Below, piece after piece: positions 48,801-57,266 of a stretch of 64,000 nt of DNA. The notes under the pieces were generated by a model. That model saw only the letters and a list, made by a program, of their open reading frames with translations, did not search any database and was not told the origin of the DNA. Every line of letters starts with the position of its first letter. Within the stretch, counting starts at the first letter, position 1. The stretch is from Aeromonas simiae. Lineage in GTDB: Bacteria > Pseudomonadota > Gammaproteobacteria > Enterobacterales > Aeromonadaceae. The DNA lies in contig NZ_CDBY01000007.1 in assembly GCF_000820125.1 (NCBI RefSeq), forward strand, positions 117,665 through 181,664, read 5' to 3'. Position numbers and translations under genes: made by a program.

Positions 48801-50137
48801 GTCAGGCAAGGATCTTGGTGGTGGAAGATGACGACGGGCTGCGTGAGGCCTTGCTCGATACCCTGCTGCTCGGCGGCTACGAGTGCCGTGAGGCCGACAG
48901 CGGTGAGCGGGCGCTGGTGCAGCTCTCGCGCCAACCCTTTGACATGGTGATCTCCGACATTCAGATGGGGGGAATGGATGGCCTGACCCTGTTACAGACC
49001 ATTCGTCAGCAGTTTCCCCAAACTCCGGTACTGCTGATGACCGCCTACGCCAACATCGACGGGGCGGTGCGTGCGATGCGAGAAGGCGCCATCGACTACC
49101 TCTCCAAGCCCTTCTCGCCCGAGGTGCTGCTCAACCAGGTGAGCCGCTATGTGCCGGCGCAGCGGGTGGAGAAGCGCGCTGTGGTGTATGGCGATGCGCG
49201 TAGCGCCGAGCTGTTCCAGCTGGCCGCCAGGGTGGCGCGCAGCGATGCCACCGTGATGATCAGCGGGCCGAGCGGCAGCGGCAAGGAGGTGCTGGCTCGC
49301 TACATCCATGATCAGTCGAGCCGTGCCGAGCAGCCCTTCGTGGCCATCAACTGCGCCGCCATTCCCGAGAACATGCTGGAGGCCACCCTTTTTGGCTATG
49401 AGAAGGGGGCCTACACGGGGGCCGTGCAGGGGTGCCCCGGCAAGTTCGAGCAGGCCCAGGGGGGGACCCTGCTGCTCGATGAGATCACCGAGATGGATCT
49501 CGCCTTGCAGGCCAAGTTGCTGCGGGTGCTGCAGGAGCGTGAGGTGGAGCGGCTGGGGAGTCGCAAGACCATCGCGCTCGATGTGCGGGTCATCGCGACC
49601 AGCAACCGGGATCTCAAGCGGGCAGTGCAAGATGGGCTGTTTCGCGAGGATCTCTACTACCGGCTTAATGTCTTTCCATTGCGCTGGGGGGCCCTGTGCG
49701 AGCGGCCCGGCGATATCCTGCCGCTGGCGCGCCATCTGCTGGCCCTGCATGCGGCGCAGGCGGCCCTGCCGCTGCCCCGCTTCACGGCACACGCGGAGGA
49801 GCGGCTGCTTGACTACGGCTGGCCCGGCAACGTGCGCGAACTGGCGAACGTGGTGCAGCGCGCCCTGATCCTCTGCGATGGAGAGTGCATTGCCGAGGCG
49901 GATCTCATCTTGGAGGACGAGGAGCCTGGCGGCGAGGAGGATGACGAGGGGCGCACTCCGGGGCTGGAGCGGCTTGGCAACGAGCTCAAGCAGCAGGAGC
50001 ACCAGATCATCCTCGATACCCTGCAACTGTGTCAGGGCAGTCGCAAGGCGGTGGCGGAGAGGCTCGGGATCAGCCCGCGTACCTTGCGCTACAAGCTGGC
50101 CAAGATGCGCGAAGCGGGGATCGATATGCCCGCCTGA
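48797..50137 (+). CDS. flrC: flagellar response regulator FlrC (sigma-54 activator)
   Basis: A 446-residue NtrC-family regulator. The receiver domain carries the acidic pair EDDD near residue 10, phospho-acceptor D54 in MVISDIQM, and MTAYA. The AAA+ domain shows GPSGSGKEV, a GAYTGA loop (Tyr where Phe is usual, as in FlrC/FleR proteins) and GGTLLLDEI. The C-terminal Fis-type helix-turn-helix reads SRKAVAERLGISPRTLRYKL. Translation is coupled to flrB by ATGA (48797-48800). The fli genes that often follow in other polar-flagellated bacteria are not next; a Nif3 gene is. Confidence 0.94.
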   Translation: MSQARILVVEDDDGLREALLDTLLLGGYECREADSGERALVQLSRQPFDMVISDIQMGGMDGLTLLQTIRQQFPQTPVLLMTAYANIDGAVRAMREGAIDYLSKPFSPEVLLNQVSRYVPAQRVEKRAVVYGDARSAELFQLAARVARSDATVMISGPSGSGKEVLARYIHDQSSRAEQPFVAINCAAIPENMLEATLFGYEKGAYTGAVQGCPGKFEQAQGGTLLLDEITEMDLALQAKLLRVLQEREVERLGSRKTIALDVRVIATSNRDLKRAVQDGLFREDLYYRLNVFPLRWGALCERPGDILPLARHLLALHAAQAALPLPRFTAHAEERLLDYGWPGNVRELANVVQRALILCDGECIAEADLILEDEEPGGEEDDEGRTPGLERLGNELKQQEHQIILDTLQLCQGSRKAVAERLGISPRTLRYKLAKMREAGIDMPA

Positions 50138-50214
50138 GGTGGCTCTTGGGCCTCGGCCTGCCTTATCATGTCCTCCTTGATGTCGGCCCGCGCGGGTGGG
50201 CCATAGGAGCGACC

Positions 50215-50976
50215 ATGATCACCAACAGCAAACTCGAAGGGCTGCTCAACCAGCTGCTCGAATCCCACGCCATCAAGGACTACTGCCCTAATGGCCTGCA
50301 GGTGGAAGGACGCCACCGTATTCGTCATGTGGTCACCGGGGTGACCGCCTGCCAGGCACTGCTCGACCGGGCGGTCGAGCTGGAGGCCGACGCCATCTTG
50401 GTGCACCACGGCTACTTCTGGAACGGGGAAAATGCGGTGCTCAAGGGCATGAAGCAGCGCCGCCTCAAGACCCTGCTGACCCACGATATCAATCTGTTCG
50501 CCTATCACTTGCCGCTGGATATTCACCCCGAGCTTGGCAATAACGCTCAGCTGGCGCAGCGGCTTGGCGTGCGCCTGACCCGTGGCCTGGAGCCGTGGAA
50601 TAGCCGCAGCGTGGCCATGGTGGGCAAGCTGGATACGCCGCTCAGCGGCGCCGAGCTGGCCGCTCGCATCGAGGCAAGCCTGGGACGACCCCCTCTGCAT
50701 TGTGGGGAGAGCGGGCCGGCTGAGATCCGCTCGGTGGCGCTGTGTACCGGGGGCGGCCAAAGCTACATCAACCTAGCGGCAGAGCAGGGGATCGATGCCT
50801 TCATCACCGGTGAGGCCTCCGAGCAGACCATTCACACGGCGCGAGAGATGGGGCTGCATTTTTATGCAGCCGGTCATCATGCGACCGAACGCTATGGGGT
50901 CAAGGCATTAGGAGAGTGGTTGCAGCAGGCCCATGGCCTGACGGTGACCTTTGTCGATATCGACAATCCGGTATAA
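50215..50976 (+). CDS. Nif3-like dinuclear metal centre protein (YbgI family)
   Basis: A 253-residue Nif3 family protein: LVHHGYFW and the C-terminal AGHHATERYGVKALGEWL supply the histidines and Glu of the dinuclear metal site, with ITGEASEQTIHTA between them. The precise enzymatic role is not settled (annotated as GTP cyclohydrolase 1 type 2). The ATG at 50215 has AGGAGC upstream; the frame is open much further but that part overlaps flrC. Confidence 0.9.
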   Translation: MITNSKLEGLLNQLLESHAIKDYCPNGLQVEGRHRIRHVVTGVTACQALLDRAVELEADAILVHHGYFWNGENAVLKGMKQRRLKTLLTHDINLFAYHLPLDIHPELGNNAQLAQRLGVRLTRGLEPWNSRSVAMVGKLDTPLSGAELAARIEASLGRPPLHCGESGPAEIRSVALCTGGGQSYINLAAEQGIDAFITGEASEQTIHTAREMGLHFYAAGHHATERYGVKALGEWLQQAHGLTVTFVDIDNPV

Positions 50977-50982
50977 AAAAAT

Positions 50983-51007
50983 ACCAGGGTAGACACACTA
51001 CCCTGGT
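50983..51007. terminator. probable bidirectional terminator after the Nif3 gene
   Basis: ACCAGGGTAG and CTACCCTGGT form a perfect 10-bp stem with an ACACA loop. Seven A precede it and TCTTC follows, so termination is better supported on the minus strand. Confidence 0.65.
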
Positions 51008-51050
51008 TCTTCGCAGCAGCCATACCGGCAGGAAAGGGATTGCAACTATC

Positions 51051-51075
51051 AACCATTGAATGTTAATCAATGGTT
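51051..51075. promoter_or_regulatory. dyad upstream of the LuxU-like gene
   Basis: AACCATTGA and TCAATGGTT are perfect 9-bp inverted copies around a 7-nt centre, 96 bp before the HPt start codon. It may be an operator or a leader hairpin. The core TTGAA-N5-ATCAA has one base more than an FNR box. Confidence 0.45.
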
Positions 51076-51170
51076 TCCTGTTTGTGTTTGATTGGTCTTG
51101 GTAAAATGGCAGGAATGGTCAATAAGTCGATGCCTGTCACGTTTTCCCTTCACCTTACGAGAGGAGCAAG

Positions 51171-51512
51171 ATGGAACTGCTCAATCGGAATACCTTGCGC
51201 CAACTGGAGGCCGATATCGGCAGCGACATGCTGCCCATGGTCATCGGTGTGTTTCTTGACGAAGTAGGGCAACAAAGGGCGCAATTAGTGCCTTTGCTGC
51301 AACAGCAGTCATGGGAGGCGCTGGGGCGGCTTGCCCATAGCCTGAAATCATCGTGCGGCAGCTATGGCGCCGAAGTGAGCCAACAGCAGGCGGCCCGCCT
51401 GGAGCAGGCGTGCCGCGAGGGTGATACACCGGCCGTGATGGAGGCGTTGGTGGCGCAGCTTGAAGCGTCGCTTGGCGACGTGCTTGGCGAGTTAGCCAAC
51501 TTGCGGCAGTGA
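51171..51512 (+). CDS. luxU: LuxU-like HPt phosphotransfer protein
   Basis: A 113-residue stand-alone histidine phosphotransfer protein. The phosphorylated residue is H56 in LAHSLKSSCGSYGA. Its start LRQLEADIGSDMLPMVIGVFLDEV strongly recalls Vibrio LuxU, which passes phosphate from hybrid quorum-sensing kinases to the regulator LuxO. No luxO is adjacent; flrBC and a Nif3 gene lie upstream. In Vibrio luxU is followed by yvcK and moaA, and yvcK is next here too. The nearby hybrid kinase (53642-55735) ends in a receiver domain and has no HPt of its own, so this protein is its natural partner. The ATG at 51171 has GAGGAGCAAG upstream. Confidence 0.82.
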   Translation: MELLNRNTLRQLEADIGSDMLPMVIGVFLDEVGQQRAQLVPLLQQQSWEALGRLAHSLKSSCGSYGAEVSQQQAARLEQACREGDTPAVMEALVAQLEASLGDVLGELANLRQ

Positions 51513-52466
51513 GCCTTGCAGTTCGAGCAGCAGCTGCTCCAGGACCAGGCAGAGACGTTCCCTGTCGTGGCGATGGGGCAGGGCGGGCTCACCCAATTCG
51601 CAATTGATAAGGCGGCATGGCACCTTGGCATCGGATGCTGCGGAAGGGGCCAGTACGGCGTCCACTCTTCCTTTGCCCAACTGGGCTTCTAACCAGCGAC
51701 ACTGCTCGGCGAGATCAAGTTGCCCGGCAGGCCCCGGCTCGGGAACCAGATTAGCGATGAAGACCAGCGGAGCGTGGCTGCGGCCGATGGCGTCGCACAG
51801 CTCGGGCAGCAGCAACGGGGGCAGCACCGACGTGAAGAAACTGCCGGGGCCGAGCAGGATCAGATCGGCCTGCTGCAAGGCGTCGATCGCCTCGGCGATG
51901 GCCGGTACCGGGGGGTGCAAAAACAGGTTTGTTGGTGGGGTATCCAGTTGATCTACCGATAGTTCGCCTATGATATGGTTGCCGCATGGGGTGCGAGCGC
52001 ACAGATCGGTGGGGTACTCCGACATCGGCAGCAGTTGTGGCTCAATGTGCAGCATATCCCGGATAAGGCCGATGGCATCGAGTGGACGCACGCTGAGCTG
52101 ATCGAGTGCCAGCAGCATCAGATTGCCGAGATTGTGGCCGGTCAGTTCACCGGGCCCACTGAAGCGGTACTCAAACAGGCGGCTGCCGGTGCTGGGCTCG
52201 GTAACCAGTTGATTGAGACAGTTGCGCAGATCTCCCCAAGCGATGCAGGATTGACTCTGACGCAGCCGACCGGTGGAGCCCCCATTGTCGGTTGTGGTGA
52301 CGATCCCGCTTAAGCGAGAGCCGAGAAACGAGAGGGCCGACAAAACCCGGCCCATGCCGTGGCCACCCCCCAGTGTCACCACCCGGTTCAGCTGAGAGAG
52401 GGCGGCGGGGCGCCGTGGCTGCCCGCGGGCAAGAAGATGAAGATGATGGTCAGGTGCAGTCTGCAT
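51492..52466 (-). CDS. yvcK: YvcK/CofD-like gluconeogenesis factor
   Basis: A 324-residue protein of the YvcK family: RVVTLGGGHGMGRVLSALS, GIVTTTDNGGSTGRLR, WGDLRNCLNQL, GHNLGNLMLLALDQLS and LLGPGSFFTSVLPPLL. YvcK homologues affect central carbon metabolism and cell shape and bind UDP-sugars. It is about 20 residues longer than E. coli YbhK at both ends together. Its 3' end overlaps luxU tail-to-tail by 21 bp, and its start codon overlaps that of the divergent nosP-like gene. In E. coli the gene is divergent from moaA; here four genes separate them. Confidence 0.92.
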   Translation of the reverse strand: MQTAPDHHLHLLARGQPRRPAALSQLNRVVTLGGGHGMGRVLSALSFLGSRLSGIVTTTDNGGSTGRLRQSQSCIAWGDLRNCLNQLVTEPSTGSRLFEYRFSGPGELTGHNLGNLMLLALDQLSVRPLDAIGLIRDMLHIEPQLLPMSEYPTDLCARTPCGNHIIGELSVDQLDTPPTNLFLHPPVPAIAEAIDALQQADLILLGPGSFFTSVLPPLLLPELCDAIGRSHAPLVFIANLVPEPGPAGQLDLAEQCRWLEAQLGKGRVDAVLAPSAASDAKVPCRLINCELGEPALPHRHDRERLCLVLEQLLLELQGSLPQVG

Positions 52467-53652
52467 GAGTACAACTCAAATGAAGTTCATCACGGCACAG
52501 TCACACTGTGCCTCCACCGCTGACGCGGCTCAGGAGATCATCAGCGATTTATTAGAGCATACGGCCTCCCTGCCGTCTCTGTTGTTGGTCTATTTTTCTG
52601 CGCTTCACTCCTCAGAGATACTACAAAACCGCCTGTCTCTGGCATTTCCTGACGTACCCATGCTGGGTTGTAGTTCATGTCGCGCCGTGCAGACCGGGCA
52701 GGACGAGGGGGCGCCGGTTGCGGTTGCGGCCTTTTACGATTCGCGGGGCGCCTATGGGGTCGCGGGCTCGATGGAGCCCGATGCTCATCAACTGCTCAAG
52801 GAGGCAATGCGGCGTTGCGACCGTCCTGGCGAGTTGCCACACATGGTGTTGCTGCACGCAAGCCCTGGTCTGGAAGAGACCCTGCTGGCCCAGATCGATG
52901 CCGAGCTGGGCCATAGCGTGCCGGTGATTGGTGGCTCGGCGGCCGATGAGGCGGTGCAGGGGCAATGGCAGCTCTGCTGGAGTGATGGCGCCATGGGGGA
53001 GGGGGCGGCGCTGGCCGTGCTCTACCCCGACTGTGAGCTCGCCTTTCAGTTTCACTCCGGCTACATGCCAACTCGCAATCACGCCGTCGTGACCGAGGCT
53101 GAGGGGCGAGAGGTGATCAGCCTCGATGGGCGTCCGGCCGCCGATCTCTATCAGGAGTGGCTGGGGATATCGCTCCCCAATGGCCCGATCCTGCGTGAGA
53201 CCACCCTGGCCCCGCTGGCACGGGTGGTGGGGGCCATGTATGAGGTTCCCTACTACAAGCTCTCCCATCCAGAGTCGATTACCAAGCGCCGTGGTTTGCG
53301 TCTGTTCACCCGCATTGAGCAGGGGGAGACCCTCTGGTTGATGCAGGGCAGCGCCGAGGGGCTGTTACAGCGCAGTTTGCTGGCGGCCAGGGTCGAGCCC
53401 GCCTATGGCATGCCATCAAGCCTTGAGCCGTTTGGTGCCCTGGTGGTGTTCTGCGCCGGCTGCCGGCTGGCGCTTTCGGAGCGCCTTGACGAGTTATCGC
53501 TGCAATTTCGTCAGCGGCTGGGTGGGATCCCCTACGTCATGCCATTCACTTTCGGGGAGCAGGGGCGTTTGCCGCAAGGGGAGATCACCCACGGTAACTT
53601 AATGATTTCCAGCGTGATCTTCTGCAGCGGGGAGCGCTTGAATGACCAATGA
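52465..53652 (+). CDS. nosP: FIST-domain sensor protein, NosP-like
   Basis: A 395-residue protein with FIST_N (about residues 25-215: LLLVYFSALHS, LGCSSCRAV, PVIGGSAADEA) and FIST_C (about 220-370: SLDGRPAADLYQEWLG, GALVVFCAGCRLAL) domains. FIST proteins encoded beside hybrid histidine kinases include the NosP haem proteins that sense nitric oxide and tune the kinase, among them the Vibrio cholerae NosP-VpsS-LuxU circuit. Haem binding here is inferred. The ATG at 52465 overlaps the start of yvcK; an ATG at 52480 is an alternative. It overlaps the kinase gene by 11 bp, so the two are coupled. Confidence 0.82.
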   Translation: MSTTQMKFITAQSHCASTADAAQEIISDLLEHTASLPSLLLVYFSALHSSEILQNRLSLAFPDVPMLGCSSCRAVQTGQDEGAPVAVAAFYDSRGAYGVAGSMEPDAHQLLKEAMRRCDRPGELPHMVLLHASPGLEETLLAQIDAELGHSVPVIGGSAADEAVQGQWQLCWSDGAMGEGAALAVLYPDCELAFQFHSGYMPTRNHAVVTEAEGREVISLDGRPAADLYQEWLGISLPNGPILRETTLAPLARVVGAMYEVPYYKLSHPESITKRRGLRLFTRIEQGETLWLMQGSAEGLLQRSLLAARVEPAYGMPSSLEPFGALVVFCAGCRLALSERLDELSLQFRQRLGGIPYVMPFTFGEQGRLPQGEITHGNLMISSVIFCSGERLNDQ

Positions 53653-55735
53653 GCAGGAGGGGCACAGTCTGGAGTCACTGGGGGCCCGATTACAGTCGAC
53701 CCTGGCCGAATTGGCTCGCAGTCAGGGGCGCGAGGCCCACTATCGGCACGAATCGGATACGCTGCTGCGTGGCATCGCAACGCTGGCCGAGGCAAAGACC
53801 CTCGATGAGGTGCTGCTCGGTCTTATCAAGGTGCTGCAACCCTTCATCGGCTTTGAGGCGGCCTTGGTGGTCGGCGCCCAGCCGCAGCGCGGTACCACGC
53901 TGCTTTGCAGTTGCAACGAGGTGCAGCCCTACCAATGGCCATGGGGACGGGCCTTCGAACGGGCGCTGGCAGGGGAGACCCTGATCCTCTATGAGCCGGC
54001 GTTATTGCCCGATTTTGCTCCCGTAGCTCACTCCCCCCTGTGGCGTAGCGTGTTGCTGACCGGCCTCAAGGCCCCCGGATTTAGCGGTGTGCTGGTGTGC
54101 CGTCACAGCCAGCAGCGGGGGCTGGATCTCGACAGCAAGACGGCGCTGCAACGCTGTCGGCCGCTGATCTCCCAAGCGCTGGTCAACCTCGCCTACCGGG
54201 CTCGGCTCGAGCAGCAGGTGGAACTACGGACCGAGGCGCTGCATGCCAGTGAGCAGCGCTTTCGCCATTTTGCAGCCATGGCGTCCGACTGGTTCTGGGA
54301 GTGTGATGAGCGCTTTTGTATCAGCTATGTCTCGGCGCCGGATCGGGCCAATGGTGAGCTGAGCCAGCGTCTGCTCGGACGCAGTCTGCTGACGCTCGAA
54401 TGGCTGCAACTCCATGATACGGAAGACTTTCGTCCTGCGTTGTGTGCTCAGCAGCCCCTACGTCGGTTGCGTACAGCGGTGCGCCGACGCGGTGAACTGC
54501 TGTGGCTGGAGGTCAATGCTGACCCCTGCTTCTCGAGTGATGGAGCCTTTACCGGTTATCACGGCACGGCGCGCGATATTGGCGATCTGATCCGCCGTGA
54601 GCAGGAGCTGGCCAAGGCGCGCGATCTGGCTCAGGCCGCCAGCCAGGCCAAGTCGCGTTTTCTGGCCATGATCACCCATGAGCTGCGTTCCCCTATGAAT
54701 GCCGTGTTAGGGACGCTGGATCTGCTGCAACACGCGCCGCTTGAGGAGCAGCAACACGCCTTGCTGGGGCATGCCACCCACGCGGCCCGCATGTTGCAAA
54801 CGGTCATCGACGATGTGCTCGATTATTCCAAGATTGAGTCGGGGACGCTCTCATTGCGTCGTGAGCCTTTCAGCCCGGTCACACTCTGTCAGGCCCTGCT
54901 TGAGCCTCTCTATCCGGAGGCGCAGCGGCGTGATCTGCAATTGGTGCTGCAATTGGACTCCGACGTGCCTGAAACCCTGCTCGGGGATCCGGTGCGCCTC
55001 TCCCAGATCATCGGCAACCTGCTCGGCAATGCCATGAAGTTCACCCCCGACGGTGAGGTGCGGCTGCATCTCGGTTGGTCGTCCCAGTTGTTGATCGAAG
55101 TGTATGACAGCGGCATTGGCATCACGCCGGTGGATCTGGAGCGGGTGTTTGAACCCTTTGTCCAGGGGGACAGCTCGGCCACCCGCAGCTTCTCGGGGGC
55201 CGGCCTCGGGCTCGCTATCTGTCGGCGCCTCACGACCCTGATGGGCGGTGAGATTGGGGCCGACAGCGAGCAGGGGAAGGGGAGCCGCTTTTGGTGCCGC
55301 CTGCCGCTTTCGCTCCCCCAGAGCCCGCTGCAGGCACCACAGATCAAGCCGCTGCGAGCGCCCATGCCCCTTTCGGTGCTGGTGGTGGATGACAGCGAGG
55401 TCAATCGCATGGTGGTGTCACTCATGTTGCAGCGGCTGGTTCAGGAGGTGCAGGAGTGCGCTAGCGCCGAAGCGGCATTGGCTCTTGTGATGAACCGGGC
55501 ACCGGATCTGATCCTGATGGATCTGCGCATGCCGCAGATCGACGGGCTGGAGGCCACTCGCCGTCTGCGTGGGTTGGGTTATAGGGGATGCATCGTGGCG
55601 CTGACCGCCAATGCCATGCCAGAAGATCGCGAGCAGGCGCTGGCTGCCGGCATGGATGACTTCATGGCCAAACCCATCAGCCTCGCCCGGCTGCAAGAGT
55701 GTTGCGAGCGGCATTTCCCCCAGTGCGCAGGATAA
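53642..55735 (+). CDS. hybrid histidine kinase partner of the FIST protein (NahK/VpsS-like)
   Basis: A 697-residue cytoplasmic hybrid kinase without membrane helices. Order: a coiled-coil start, a GAF-like region (about 40-185), a PAS domain (about 200-320), HisKA with H346 in MITHELRSPMNAVLGTLDLL, HATPase (LLGNAMKFTPDG, SGAGLGLAICRRL), and a C-terminal receiver with D627 in LILMDLRMPQIDG and the AMPEDR/KPIS segment. It has no HPt domain, so phosphate must leave through a separate HPt protein, most simply the LuxU-like protein 2 kb upstream. The layout agrees with the NosP-associated kinases (NahK, VpsS). Confidence 0.88.
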   Translation: MTNEQEGHSLESLGARLQSTLAELARSQGREAHYRHESDTLLRGIATLAEAKTLDEVLLGLIKVLQPFIGFEAALVVGAQPQRGTTLLCSCNEVQPYQWPWGRAFERALAGETLILYEPALLPDFAPVAHSPLWRSVLLTGLKAPGFSGVLVCRHSQQRGLDLDSKTALQRCRPLISQALVNLAYRARLEQQVELRTEALHASEQRFRHFAAMASDWFWECDERFCISYVSAPDRANGELSQRLLGRSLLTLEWLQLHDTEDFRPALCAQQPLRRLRTAVRRRGELLWLEVNADPCFSSDGAFTGYHGTARDIGDLIRREQELAKARDLAQAASQAKSRFLAMITHELRSPMNAVLGTLDLLQHAPLEEQQHALLGHATHAARMLQTVIDDVLDYSKIESGTLSLRREPFSPVTLCQALLEPLYPEAQRRDLQLVLQLDSDVPETLLGDPVRLSQIIGNLLGNAMKFTPDGEVRLHLGWSSQLLIEVYDSGIGITPVDLERVFEPFVQGDSSATRSFSGAGLGLAICRRLTTLMGGEIGADSEQGKGSRFWCRLPLSLPQSPLQAPQIKPLRAPMPLSVLVVDDSEVNRMVVSLMLQRLVQEVQECASAEAALALVMNRAPDLILMDLRMPQIDGLEATRRLRGLGYRGCIVALTANAMPEDREQALAAGMDDFMAKPISLARLQECCERHFPQCAG

Positions 55736-55762
55736 AAAAAAGGCCAACCGGGGAGGTTGACC
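55734..55762 (-). terminator. intrinsic terminator of the Lon-N gene
   Basis: On the minus strand GGTCAACC pairs with GGTTGGCC (one G-T pair) and is followed by eight T. The plus-strand version has a mismatch. The gap 55763-55947 before the gene it serves contains nothing recognised beyond a CTTCA/TGAAG mini-hairpin. Confidence 0.75.
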
Positions 55763-55947
55763 AATTCTTCAGCATAACTGAAGAGAGCACGGGATAAATC
55801 GGGTTGTTCCTACTTGCATGAAAAAGTCATGCCAACTTTTTTTGTCCCTTTTCCCGCCTTGTTTGTCGTTTTTATGAGCGATTCATTGCATTGTGGTAGC
55901 GTGTCTTTGTCGCAAATTGCGATGCTTTGCATTCTGCGAGACGATTC

Positions 55948-56523
55948 TTACGTGACGATCAGCTTGTGCAGAAAGTGGCGGGCCGCTTCACTGCTCTGCT
56001 TGGCGATCAGCCCTTGCTTCTCTTGCACCGGCATCGGCAGGATCTCAAGCCAGCGCTGGCACAACCAGGCTGCATCGTCATAGCGCTTGTCCGGGTAAAG
56101 CTCATCGAGCTCGGGGTATTGGGCGAACACATCGCGCAGGCGGGTCGCCAACACGGCATCGCTGTCATCCGAGTGGCACTGGGGCCAGTTGGGCAGCAGC
56201 TCGACATCGGCCCGCTTGAGCTGACCCCCCTCTTCGTGCAGCTGGTGGATATAGAAGCGCTCCAGCCCCTGCACCGTAATACCGAGCAGGCCATCGTTGA
56301 GGGTGTAGAAGTCGATCACCTTGACCCGGGTGCCGATGGGCAGGATCCGCCCCGATTGGCCGGTCACTGTGCTCTCTTCCATTACGATGCCAAACCCTTG
56401 ATCCTCGATGAAGGACTCCTTGAGCATCTCCAGGTGACGCTGCTCAAACAGACGCAGCGGCAGCTTGCCGCCCGGTAGGATGTGGGAAGGCAAGGGAAAC
56501 AGGGCGAGTGATTGCTGTGTCAT
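55948..56523 (-). CDS. LON peptidase N-terminal domain protein
   Basis: A 191-residue protein consisting only of the LON substrate-binding domain: LALFPLPSHILPGGKLPLRLFEQRHLEM (in parts), GIVMEESTV, GTRVKVIDF and GLLGITVQGLERF. There is no ATPase or protease part. Such short LON-N proteins are common in gammaproteobacteria; function is unknown. The ATG at 56523 has a GGAGG ribosome binding site. Confidence 0.87.
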   Translation of the reverse strand: MTQQSLALFPLPSHILPGGKLPLRLFEQRHLEMLKESFIEDQGFGIVMEESTVTGQSGRILPIGTRVKVIDFYTLNDGLLGITVQGLERFYIHQLHEEGGQLKRADVELLPNWPQCHSDDSDAVLATRLRDVFAQYPELDELYPDKRYDDAAWLCQRWLEILPMPVQEKQGLIAKQSSEAARHFLHKLIVT

Positions 56524-56587
56524 GTTTCATCCTCCGGTCTGGAACTGACTCAAACGGACTTGTGCAGCACTCGTGCCAACTCATGAA

Positions 56588-56610
56588 AAACGGGCCCGCA
56601 GGCCCGTTTA
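56588..56610 (-). terminator. intrinsic terminator of narQP
   Basis: AAACGGGCC and GGCCCGTTT stem with a short CTGC loop; on the minus strand it is followed by a TTTTTC run, 18 bp after the narP stop codon. Confidence 0.87.
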
Positions 56611-56627
56611 TGTCACATCCATCATGC

Positions 56628-57266
56628 TCAATGACGCTGTTCAAGGTACATCACAGCCGCTTCCACCCGGCTCTGTGCCTGGAGTTTCTTCAGCAGGCTC
56701 TTAACGTGTACCTTCACGGTCCCTTCCGAGATATGCAGGGCCGAGGCCACCTGCTTGTTGGAGAGGCCCTTTGCAATTTCACGCAGGATTTGCATTTCGC
56801 GACGCGTCAGGCTCTCGAGCTTCTCTTGCAGATGATCCAGCTCGTAGAGGTTTTCCAGATAGGGACGCAGCGGCTCGCTCAAGATCTGCTTGCCACTCAT
56901 CACCTCTTCGAGCTGGGCCAACAGCATCTCGGGCTCGGTATCCTTGAGCAGGTAACCATCGGCGCCGGCCTTGAGCAGTGCCACCACATCCTGGCGGGCA
57001 TCGGAGACGGTGAGGATCACCACTCTTGAGGTGATCTCTTCCTCACGCAGTGCCCGCAGGGTATCGAGCCCGGACAGCCCCTTCATGTTGAGATCGAGCA
57101 GGATCAAGTCCGGCTCGGACACCTTGGCCTGGGCAATTGCATCCGCGCCGTTGGCAGCTTCGCCGACGACCTCGAAGTTCTCTTCCAGGGCCAGCAGCTG
57201 CACTATGCCCTTGCGCATCAGAGGGTGGTCATCAACGACCAGAATGGAATATTTGACGTCGTCCAT
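56628..57266 (-). CDS. narP: nitrate/nitrite response regulator NarP
   Basis: A 212-residue NarL/FixJ-family regulator. The receiver has VVDDHPLMRKGI, phospho-acceptor D58 in LILLDLNMKGLSGLDTL and GADGYLLKD. The C-terminal LuxR-type helix-turn-helix is at about residues 150-205 (LTRREMQILREIAKGLSNKQVA). The LSNKQVASALHIS stretch is nearer to E. coli NarP than NarL, and a nap operon follows close by, as expected for NarP. It starts within the narQ stop (TGATG), so the pair is co-translated. Confidence 0.87.
   Translation of the reverse strand: MDDVKYSILVVDDHPLMRKGIVQLLALEENFEVVGEAANGADAIAQAKVSEPDLILLDLNMKGLSGLDTLRALREEEITSRVVILTVSDARQDVVALLKAGADGYLLKDTEPEMLLAQLEEVMSGKQILSEPLRPYLENLYELDHLQEKLESLTRREMQILREIAKGLSNKQVASALHISEGTVKVHVKSLLKKLQAQSRVEAAVMYLEQRH

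Noticed and set aside
51056-51070. FNR box upstream of the LuxU-like gene
   Set aside because: The half-sites are separated by five bases rather than four and one half differs; kept only as an unassigned dyad.
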